Shown: positions 22,890-29,553 of the stretch, piece after piece
How the letters are laid out: the number at the start of each line of letters is the position of its first letter
How positions within the stretch are numbered: the stretch's first letter is position 1
From: CAYUVA01 sp964448115 [NCBI: uncultured bacterium]
GTDB lineage: Bacteria > CAYUVA01
Length of the DNA: 29,553 bases
Direction of reading: 5' to 3'
Assembly (NCBI GenBank): GCA_964448115.1
Contig: CAYUVA010000048.1
Span: forward strand, 1 to 29,553
Translations under genes and position numbers: made by a program
The notes under the pieces: model-generated
What the model was told of the DNA's origin: nothing
Seen by the model: only the letters and a program-made list of their open reading frames with translations
The model's database searches: none

Positions 22890-23618
22890 ATGGCAAAGTG
22901 CAAGATATGTAATCAAAAGAAGGCGAAAAGAGTATGTGTAATCAAGGATGAGAGCATGATCTGCCCAGTTTGTTGTGCAAAGATCAGAGAAAATGGAAAA
23001 TGTCCATCATCATGTCGGTACTATTCCGAGGCGATGAAATTCGAGGAAGTAAAACATGAGAAATACCAATATATGACCTCTGCAAAACTGCTGCCCAAGT
23101 TTATTGATAACTTCGACAAGTACAATGCATTGCTTACCCATATCATAATCACACTTGGAGAAAGGATACACAACGACCCCTTCTATACTGATGAACATGT
23201 AATAACCGGGCTAAAAAGAACTATTGCCGGTTATGATCCTAAGCTATTTTTGATCGAAAAGGAGAGACCTCTCAATCGCAGCGCATCCATTGAGGACAGC
23301 CTGAAACAGGCAGTGCGGGACTACCAGGCACATGATCCAGAGGTTACAGAAGAGGATATATTGGTCTGTTTGTATGGATATTTAACCATCAAGACCTCGG
23401 AGGAAGCCTTGGAGCTAGAAATGGAGCAAGCACCAGGTAAAGTCGAGGAAACCCAAGAAAAGCCTAAGGTTGAAAATCCCATCATACAAAGTATCCGCGA
23501 GACATACGAAGAAGTCTTGTCTGAACGGCAAGCCCAAGATGAGCACCAGCAAGGCGACCCGGACAAACCACCTGAGGCTGACGATCAAACAGGGGAAGGG
23601 AGGATAATAATCCCCTAG
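22890..23618 (+). CDS. cysteine-cluster (zinc-finger-like) protein of unknown function, 242 aa
   Basis: The first 45 residues hold eight Cys in a regular pattern (C4xxC7, C16, C25xxCC29, C38xxxC42), a double zinc-knuckle or treble-clef-like cluster also rich in Lys (CNQKKAKRVC). Residues 50-175 are a helical domain (KLLPKFIDNFDKYNALLTHI; DILVCLYGYLTIKTSEEAL). The last 65 are acidic, Gln/Glu-rich and probably disordered. No signal peptide, so cytoplasmic. I do not recognise the family; nucleic-acid or protein binding is the obvious guess. It follows the khpA terminator, has AAGGGA about 10 bases before its ATG, and is convergent with the next gene. Confidence 0.7.
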   Translation: MAKCKICNQKKAKRVCVIKDESMICPVCCAKIRENGKCPSSCRYYSEAMKFEEVKHEKYQYMTSAKLLPKFIDNFDKYNALLTHIIITLGERIHNDPFYTDEHVITGLKRTIAGYDPKLFLIEKERPLNRSASIEDSLKQAVRDYQAHDPEVTEEDILVCLYGYLTIKTSEEALELEMEQAPGKVEETQEKPKVENPIIQSIRETYEEVLSERQAQDEHQQGDPDKPPEADDQTGEGRIIIP

Positions 23619-23748
23619 GAGGATCCTGGAGTTCTCGGATGCCCGCTCGCTCACGCTCACGGCTCTGTTTCCATTAACTAAAGCAGCAAACCATGTCAAT
23701 CCCAACAATCGAGTAAGCCTTGACCACTGATCACAAGCGGTAACGACT

Positions 23749-25884
23749 TTATCGATTGCGATAAAATGCACCCTCTATGGTGAATGAGTACACCTCGGTC
23801 GGCATAGTATTGCCGGCGTAGTCTGATGCATCTAGCGATACGGTTACGACCTGTTCGTAGTCAAAAGGCTCCGATGGGTTGTAGGATACTAGATACCCGT
23901 ATTCGATCGGTGAGAGGGTCGGGAAATGCTGTATGTCTTCGACCATGAAGATAATCGAGGCTGGATTGACACCGGAAACAAGATCGAGCAGCTCAAGTGA
24001 GATATCGGTATCCCTCGACACCCTTGTTTCATTGGCATCAGGAACCCTGTTTTGTACAAAGGGTGGATCGTAATCAACCGGCGTTGCAGTTGGCGTCAAG
24101 GTCGGCGTCTCTGTAGGTGTAGGGGTTACGGTCGCCGTGGTAGTCGGCGTTGTGGTGGGAGTAGTAGTCGGTGTCGCGGAGTGGGATGGATTGGGTGTCT
24201 GAGTCGGTGTCGGCGTCTCGGTAATAGTAGGGGTGGCGGTCGGAGTGCCTGTAATGGTCGGGGTTGCGGTCGGCGTGGGAGTGATGGTCGGCGGTCCCGA
24301 CTCAACGGTCAGGTATGGCCAGCGATGGCTGGCGAAACCATGGCGATTGAAAGCCTTTACTTCGAGCAGGTAGCTCGCCGGTGCACTTGCCCCTAACCAT
24401 ACGCAGAAATTGTACAACCCATCACCGCGCCCGTAATCACAGCCACTCCCGTCATCCATAAGATAGACACCAAGGTGCGTATTATCGACCAGCAGCTCAA
24501 CGCTGGTGATATCATCCAAGCCGGTGTTATTTTGTACATAAGCGGCGATGTGAGCCATCCCGCCAGCAGCGGCGCTAAGGTCGCTTCCCATGTAGCCGGC
24601 TATCATAACCTCTGGTGGGGCCGGCGGTTCCTCACGTTCAACGGTAAGCGTTTTTAGATGAAAGCAGGAATCCCTTATATCGCTCCATACAAAGTAAAAC
24701 TTGGCTCCGTACCCACCTAAAGCGAGATCGAGCAGCCAGTCCTCGTGCCCGCCATCAATTACCCCCCCATCTGGAGGGAGCGGCACCAAGGACGCAGCGG
24801 ACTGGACATCGCTACCGTTTGTAACCATGTAATAGATCTTCTCCCAGATATGAAAGGTTAAACAGCCGGTTACATCATTGAAGACAATCTTAGGCTGGAA
24901 ATCGCCCGGATAGCTCCTGTCCTCGTTGAAGTTGTCGCAGGTCCAGTCGCCGCTTAGACTGCGAGAATAGTAAACCCCTTTCAGCTCAGCATGGTTGGAT
25001 ACCCAATCCATGGACATAAATACCAGGTGAGGATTATTGCTTCGGTCAACCGCTACATCCGGTGCCTCTGCATAACCATAAGCCAGGCAGGAGACCACGG
25101 GATCCTGCCAGACCCCGCCGATGCGAGCCCGGTAAACTATCTCGTTGAAGCCGGCTACGCTTCCGACCGTCTGCCACCATACCACATGTAGATCATCAGC
25201 GGAGTCAATGGCAATCTGGGGTCGCTTTGGCTTTATCGCGTCCGATGCTGAGATCACATAATCATCGGAGCCATCCTCTGGGTGCCATCCGGTAGCATCT
25301 TTATACCGCATCACCGTGCGCAGTTGATCTGCCGGCGCCTCGCTGTACTGCTCCTCGGCAACAACATATACCACATCCCTTGAATCGATGGCGATATCAG
25401 CCCAGCTTACCCAGTTGAGCGGTCCGCGGATGATGACCTCGTTCTCCGGCTGCCAGGCTCCGCCGGAGATGAAATTATAATAAATAGGTCCCACTGCATA
25501 TCCAGGACCGTCTGGCGCCCAGACTATGTGCGCGCTATTTTGGCTATCAGTGTAAACCTCTGGATGCCCGAAGGCATACATTGCAGTCGGATCCCCGGGC
25601 AAGACCTCAGGCAGCGAGGTATCATAAAGCGGCTCGCTAACCCCATCCCATGTAGAGGTCAGGTACTTGCGGTAACGAACGCGACTCAAAGCATCCAGCC
25701 AGACCAGGTGCATGTCCCCTGCCTTATCCAACCATATATCCGGCTGCTTATCGCCTATATAAAGGTTGAATTCCTCTCCCCATGTCTGCTGTTGAGCAAA
25801 ACAATCAACCGGCAAACAAACAACTCCAAGTAGAAAAAACATAGCAATCATCAAAAAATGCAGCTCAAGACCCGATGACCTCAT
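23749..25884 (-). CDS. secreted seven-repeat beta-propeller protein with shared module and Thr/Pro linker
   Basis: Counted from ATG 25884 (711 aa; AAAGGTGG lies five bases upstream, so the longer GTG reading at 25893 is less likely). Signal peptide to about 30. Residues 32-415 form a beta-propeller with repeats about 55-60 apart marked by [68 protein letters not shown] and FYFVWSD, like BNR/sialidase-fold proteins but without clear sialidase catalytic residues. The shared module follows (421-528), then a Thr/Pro linker (531-603) and an Ig-like (Big-type) domain (605-705; ALSO containing [14 protein letters not shown]). Probably a surface carbohydrate- or protein-binding protein. It lies 105-115 bases after the BPI-like gene on the same strand, likely one operon. 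Confidence 0.85.
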   Translation of the reverse strand: MRSSGLELHFLMIAMFFLLGVVCLPVDCFAQQQTWGEEFNLYIGDKQPDIWLDKAGDMHLVWLDALSRVRYRKYLTSTWDGVSEPLYDTSLPEVLPGDPTAMYAFGHPEVYTDSQNSAHIVWAPDGPGYAVGPIYYNFISGGAWQPENEVIIRGPLNWVSWADIAIDSRDVVYVVAEEQYSEAPADQLRTVMRYKDATGWHPEDGSDDYVISASDAIKPKRPQIAIDSADDLHVVWWQTVGSVAGFNEIVYRARIGGVWQDPVVSCLAYGYAEAPDVAVDRSNNPHLVFMSMDWVSNHAELKGVYYSRSLSGDWTCDNFNEDRSYPGDFQPKIVFNDVTGCLTFHIWEKIYYMVTNGSDVQSAASLVPLPPDGGVIDGGHEDWLLDLALGGYGAKFYFVWSDIRDSCFHLKTLTVEREEPPAPPEVMIAGYMGSDLSAAAGGMAHIAAYVQNNTGLDDITSVELLVDNTHLGVYLMDDGSGCDYGRGDGLYNFCVWLGASAPASYLLEVKAFNRHGFASHRWPYLTVESGPPTITPTPTATPTITGTPTATPTITETPTPTQTPNPSHSATPTTTPTTTPTTTATVTPTPTETPTLTPTATPVDYDPPFVQNRVPDANETRVSRDTDISLELLDLVSGVNPASIIFMVEDIQHFPTLSPIEYGYLVSYNPSEPFDYEQVVTVSLDASDYAGNTMPTEVYSFTIEGAFYRNR
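24076..24294 (-). repeat. Thr/Pro-rich linker of the propeller protein
   Basis: About 73 residues of TPTATPT-type repeats with few other residues. On the plus strand it reads as GTCGGxGT-type repeats and produces a spurious Gly/Arg-rich antisense frame. Confidence 0.8.
24301..24624 (-). other. shared module, copy 2 (propeller protein, internal)
   Basis: About 108 residues: [58 protein letters not shown], terminal HRWPYLTV. Here the module precedes the linker, whereas in the other two proteins it follows the linker and ends the chain. Confidence 0.8.
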
Positions 25885-25891
25885 CACAACC

Positions 25892-25906
25892 ACCTTTATA
25901 TAAGGT
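25892..25906 (-). promoter_or_regulatory. hairpin covering the ribosome site of the propeller gene
   Basis: On the minus strand ACCTT-ATATA-AAGGT forms a five-base stem in which AAGGT is part of the AAAGGTGG ribosome site (25890-25897). Folding would hide the site. The stem is short. Confidence 0.3.
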
Positions 25907-25998
25907 CAGTATTATGCATCCTGCCACACGACAGAATACTACTCCCTAGCCCCCTCCCATTAAAAGAAGAAATACTATGTTATCCCTGGTAATCCTGT

Positions 25999-28900
25999 TT
26001 ATTCCTTGCACTCCAAGTATGGCCAGACCGAGATGTTATTCTCGTAGTCATAAGCGTGGATGGTGAGCGGATATATTCCGACTGGCGCTCCGCCTCCCAC
26101 TCCAGTGGCAAACATGTAAAGCCTATCGCCAGCGTTGAAGTCTCCCTGGGTGCCATCATCGACCAGCGAAAGCCCGGTGGGGAACCCCTGGTAGTAAACA
26201 TCGGCTCGTCGAAGATCCTCATCCGGTATGTAAGCACAGAGCACGAACCTGCCACCGTAGGTCGAGGTTACATCGGTATCCCAGTATCCACCGACCATGA
26301 TGTAAGGAGCGATGCGATCCTTGGGGGTGGCTGTCGGCGTAGGGGTTGCATTCGGATCCGGAGTGTTGGTTGGAGTTGGGGTCGGGGTGGCATTGGGATC
26401 TGGAGTATCGGTGGGCAATGGGGTCGGAGTTTGGGTTGGAGTCGGAGTCGGAGTTACTGTCGGGGTCGGCGATGGCGTAGGCTCTGGAATGCTGAAGGTA
26501 TATCTATCCGAGACGGTGCGGTTATAGGACTTATCGAACGCCTCGATGCGATACACGATCATGCTCTCCCCCGGCTGATCCTGTAACCTGCCTTGATAGT
26601 GATCGCACTGCACCCGTGCCATATCCTTCTTGATCTGCACCATCTGCCCGTCATGATACCTCTCGAATAGCAGGTGCAGCTCGCCGAGTGCGACATCATC
26701 GTAAACCGGGTTGGCATCGAATATGAAGCGGGGCAGCCACTCGGTATCTCCAACAGGTCCTTGCACTTCTTCTATCACCGGTGGCGAGGTATCGGCCGGC
26801 GCAGTAGTGAAGTAGAGCACACCGTAAGGTCCATCTCCCTCCTCAAATGGAGTGCCATAGATGTCTGATAGCAGCATTGCATGGAGGATATAAAGCTGAT
26901 CGTTAGCCGAGTCGGTTACATAAAGCAGTCCCGCTGGATGCAGGCTCATCTCGGTCGGATTGGGTACCGTGGTAGGAGCGGAGGCGACCAGTACGCTTGC
27001 ATTGTTCACATCGAGCACAAAGAACTTACCGGCAGGCTGGTTTATTGCAAATAGCCTGTCATTCACCGCATCGAGTAGCAGTCGGCTCACATAACCGCCA
27101 AGGAACGACCTGCCGAGCAGCTCGAAGGTATCCGGCGAGTTTATAGTGCCCAGAGCGGTAACCGAGCCGTTGCTCTCATCGGTGATGTAAAGGATATCCT
27201 TCTCCGGGTTGTAGAGGATCTTGTCCGGATTGATGATATCGTATCCGGCAAGGTCGATCGTCTTAATAAAGGCTGGCTTGACCGGCGATGAATCGAAGAT
27301 CTTCACGCTGCCATTACCCTGGTCGGTTACATAGATGAGCCTCTTGTAGGGATCGATGGCTAGATCCTTGGGAGCTGACAGGCTCTGGCTGGTGTAATCC
27401 ACCAGTGCGGGCAATGTGGTATTTATATCCAGGACATCGATCGAGCCCCTGGTGCGGTTCAAGGCATACCCGAAGTCTCTGATATAATTGAAGATTATCT
27501 CTTCGTAGCTGCTAGCTTCGGGCACTACCGGCGCCTCGTTGATCAGCGCTATCTCAGGATGGATGTTAAACACGGCAATACCGCCGGGGCCACCGGACCC
27601 ATCGCAGACCACATATAGTTGATAGTTCTTGCGGTTGTAGAAGATCCCCTTGGGTAGCGTATTAGCGCCTGTCGTGTATGTCCCCGGCTCGGTCGGTTCC
27701 ATGGTGAATGCCTTATATATATTGATCTGCGACTGGTTGTAATTGGATACTGCTACATAGTTATTCACCGGTGCAGTTTCCTCCTCGTCGGCGCTAGCTA
27801 ATAGCACAGAAGAGGTCATCGGCGGTATCTCAAGCTCCCCATCCAGCCACAAATACAAGGTTAGGTAATCCCCCTGACCGCCGTTGAGCAAGGCACCCTG
27901 GATGACCGGGGTCAAGCCCCAGAACTCGACATTGCTAAGCTCATCGAGCAGCGGATTTATCAACTCGGTCAGGTTGAAAAAGCCACCGGCGAAGTAAAGC
28001 AGCGCCCGCAGACCCATTATCAATTCCTCCTGGGTGGTATGTTCCAGCACTCCCATATCGCTGAAGTAGGCATCGACTATAGGTTGACCGGTTTCGGGAT
28101 CCTTGAGGAAGTCAGCCTTGATCTCGAACTTATTGGTGGTCATGTTCCAGTCCGGCTCGATCTGCAGGGTGATATCGACTGCTGCCGAGAAGGCTTTGAC
28201 CGCGGTTCCTTCATCGACCACATTGAAAGTAAGCTCCAGGGCATCGGTGCTTATGAGGAGTCCATCTTCTTGACTCATGTAAGCCTTTGGACTCTCAATC
28301 GGATATAGGTCTATGGTTACCGGCGATGCGGATGGGAAGTGTTCCAGAAGCTCGGGGACAAGAATGGCTATAAGCCCGGCAGTCAACCTGATCGGGATAT
28401 CATCCGGAAGGATACAATTATCGACTGTCATCTGCAAAAACTCGGTCTTAGCTGCAAGAAGTAGTATCTCGTTGAGCAGATCATCCGATAATGAAAAGGC
28501 AGCATGGTATTGACGCTCGGTACCCGGCACCTGCAAGCCATAGGGGGGCAAGATATTGGGCAGCGTCCTGTCGAATGGCAGCGCAACCGTTGCAAGCAGA
28601 GGATAAAGCCCGGCTTCCAATGCCAGGTAGTATCCGTTGCTGTCTGCCACCTCAGTATCGATGTGAGAGCTCTGGAAGCACGGAGATGAAGCCAATGCCT
28701 CGGCAAGCAGGTCCATCACATCGAACAGCGGTTCACCATTGAATATAGCCCCGATTTCCTCCTCGATTGCAGCAGCAGCATATTCCTGTATCAAGCCGGG
28801 GAAGACTGTATCGATTAAAAACTCAATAATGCTTCCAACTAGTCCGCTGAAATTGGCATCTATATCGGTAATGGTCGTCTCCATATCCTGTGCCTCAAGC

Positions 28901-29352
28901 CCGAACTTGAAGTCATCGAAGCCAGGTTTTAATATACTAGTGAACTCACAATGCGCCTGTACATCACCCGGATAGGTGCCTAGAAAATAGACAGTCATAT
29001 CGATCTTGATGCGTGGGATGATGACCTTAATCCTAAGATCATCCGGTGGTATCGCCTCCAGGAAACCATAAGGCTCGCCGCCGTGATTAAGGTGAACCTT
29101 GTCGATAATGACATAAGAGCCTAGAATGAGATCTATCCTCATCCCTTCGATCTCGCTGATGTCGAAATTAGAGATAATGGGACCGATAGCCTGCGAGAAC
29201 TTATCCAAAAGCAGGTTATTCATATCCAGCCCCAAAGAGCGGGGAATCTTGTAAGCCGCCGGAACCGGCCTGGCGGCATCGGTGTGGGTATAAGCACCCA
29301 AAAGCGAAATGCCTAAGATAACCATAAAGGCTAGTCTGAGTTTGTTTTTCAT
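25999..29352 (-). CDS. secreted BPI/LBP-like (TULIP) protein fused to a beta-propeller, linker and shared module
   Basis: Counted from ATG 29352 (1117 aa), chosen because GAGGTGG lies six bases upstream and it yields a clean signal peptide ([19 protein letters not shown]); the frame extends to GTG 29361. Residues 37-235 resemble the N-terminal barrel of animal BPI/LBP lipid-binding proteins, including a basic-free helix ([20 protein letters not shown]). About 280-510 resemble the C-terminal BPI barrel ([44 protein letters not shown]). An NHL/YVTN-like propeller follows (527-850; [40 protein letters not shown]), then an Ig-like stretch (855-955), a Thr/Pro linker (957-1011) and the shared module (1013-1117). 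TULIP barrels bind lipids in a groove, so an envelope or extracellular lipid-binding role is likely. The BPI match is by eye. Confidence 0.85.
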   Translation of the reverse strand: MKNKLRLAFMVILGISLLGAYTHTDAARPVPAAYKIPRSLGLDMNNLLLDKFSQAIGPIISNFDISEIEGMRIDLILGSYVIIDKVHLNHGGEPYGFLEAIPPDDLRIKVIIPRIKIDMTVYFLGTYPGDVQAHCEFTSILKPGFDDFKFGLEAQDMETTITDIDANFSGLVGSIIEFLIDTVFPGLIQEYAAAAIEEEIGAIFNGEPLFDVMDLLAEALASSPCFQSSHIDTEVADSNGYYLALEAGLYPLLATVALPFDRTLPNILPPYGLQVPGTERQYHAAFSLSDDLLNEILLLAAKTEFLQMTVDNCILPDDIPIRLTAGLIAILVPELLEHFPSASPVTIDLYPIESPKAYMSQEDGLLISTDALELTFNVVDEGTAVKAFSAAVDITLQIEPDWNMTTNKFEIKADFLKDPETGQPIVDAYFSDMGVLEHTTQEELIMGLRALLYFAGGFFNLTELINPLLDELSNVEFWGLTPVIQGALLNGGQGDYLTLYLWLDGELEIPPMTSSVLLASADEEETAPVNNYVAVSNYNQSQINIYKAFTMEPTEPGTYTTGANTLPKGIFYNRKNYQLYVVCDGSGGPGGIAVFNIHPEIALINEAPVVPEASSYEEIIFNYIRDFGYALNRTRGSIDVLDINTTLPALVDYTSQSLSAPKDLAIDPYKRLIYVTDQGNGSVKIFDSSPVKPAFIKTIDLAGYDIINPDKILYNPEKDILYITDESNGSVTALGTINSPDTFELLGRSFLGGYVSRLLLDAVNDRLFAINQPAGKFFVLDVNNASVLVASAPTTVPNPTEMSLHPAGLLYVTDSANDQLYILHAMLLSDIYGTPFEEGDGPYGVLYFTTAPADTSPPVIEEVQGPVGDTEWLPRFIFDANPVYDDVALGELHLLFERYHDGQMVQIKKDMARVQCDHYQGRLQDQPGESMIVYRIEAFDKSYNRTVSDRYTFSIPEPTPSPTPTVTPTPTPTQTPTPLPTDTPDPNATPTPTPTNTPDPNATPTPTATPKDRIAPYIMVGGYWDTDVTSTYGGRFVLCAYIPDEDLRRADVYYQGFPTGLSLVDDGTQGDFNAGDRLYMFATGVGGGAPVGIYPLTIHAYDYENNISVWPYLECKE
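26002..26316 (-). other. shared C-terminal module, copy 3 (BPI-like protein)
   Basis: The last 105 residues: [52 protein letters not shown], terminal SVWPYLEC. Order and spacing of landmarks match copies 1 and 2. Confidence 0.8.
26320..26484 (-). repeat. Thr/Pro-rich linker of the BPI-like protein with a 14-residue tandem repeat
   Basis: About 55 residues, mostly TPTP. Near its C-terminal end a 14-residue unit ([14 protein letters not shown], then [14 protein letters not shown]) occurs twice in tandem. Confidence 0.8.
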
Positions 29353-29455
29353 CATATCCACCTCGTGATATCTTTGTTTACCTCAACAATAACATCCATG
29401 TATTCGACCCTTCATGATCGGTTGATACACCAATCAAAAGTTCCATCCTTGTCTT

Positions 29456-29484
29456 ATTATGATACTTTTATTTTAGTAAATCAA
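29456..29484 (-). promoter_or_regulatory. promoter of the BPI-like/propeller operon
   Basis: On the minus strand TTGATT (29479-29484) and CATAAT (29456-29461, five of six) are 17 bases apart. The start would be near 29449, giving a leader of about 97 bases before ATG 29352. Bases 29485-29553 show no gene. Confidence 0.65.
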
Positions 29485-29553
29485 GTATCCAGAACCCAAC
29501 CTGTGATTCAGACAGTAAATGCGTCATAAGTGGTTGATAATGACCAAGAGTCT

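Noticed and set aside
24052-24396. Plus-strand Gly/Arg-rich open frame
   Set aside because: It is the antisense shadow of the Thr/Pro linker codons in the propeller gene.
26312-26527. Plus-strand Val/Gly repeat open frame
   Set aside because: Antisense of the Thr/Pro linker of the BPI-like gene; no ribosome site or plausible protein.
1-29553. CRISPR arrays, insertion sequences, tRNA or rRNA genes
   Set aside because: No regularly spaced repeats, transposase motifs, terminal repeats or tRNA-like arms were found on reading both strands by eye; a covariance-model search would settle small RNA genes.

Overview
The window reads as chromosome of a Gram-negative-type bacterium from a poorly characterised lineage. 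It has lipoprotein signal peptides, outer-membrane and secreted proteins, AGGAGG-type ribosome sites and standard code 11 (TGA is used as a stop). Very large secreted proteins carry Thr/Pro linkers of a kind I associate with uncultivated candidate phyla. The taxon is inference; no rRNA, tRNA, mobile element or CRISPR array is visible.

Layout. 1-3491: the 3' end of an unidentified plus-strand gene, then a minus-strand pair transcribed from about 3550, an 822-residue envelope protein (PEGA-like and DUF4384-like modules) followed by a small predicted beta-barrel protein. 3791-5575: etfB-etfA, with a clear terminator at 5605. 5650-6017: gene-free, with repeat debris. 6018-9593: coaE, a MacB/FtsX-type permease, a truncated S13 D-Ala-D-Ala carboxypeptidase abutting an out-of-frame LysM remnant, and a TPR protein. 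9729-13546: a TolB-like lipoprotein, comEA and comEC, overlapping head to tail (DNA uptake). 13553-18403 (minus): a giant subtilisin-like protease. 18747-22088: a peptide/nickel-type ABC importer (binding protein plus two permeases, no ATPases). 22331-22796: promoter, long leader, khpA and terminator. 22890-23618: a cysteine-rich zinc-cluster protein. 23749-29352 (minus): two more giant secreted proteins, probably one operon.

The most striking content is the secreted set. Three proteins (protease, seven-repeat beta-propeller protein and a BPI/LBP-like protein) share a homologous module of about 105 residues. It ends in a WPYL/FPYL-type motif and always sits next to a Thr/Pro-rich linker. In two of them it is the extreme C-terminus, as expected of a sorting, anchoring or partner-binding domain. 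The protein at the right edge combines what looks like the complete two-barrel fold of animal BPI/LBP lipid-binding proteins with a beta-propeller, which is unusual for a bacterium. Together they suggest a surface system for binding and degrading lipid or protein material, feeding the adjacent peptide importer; that functional link is inference from proximity and domain content.
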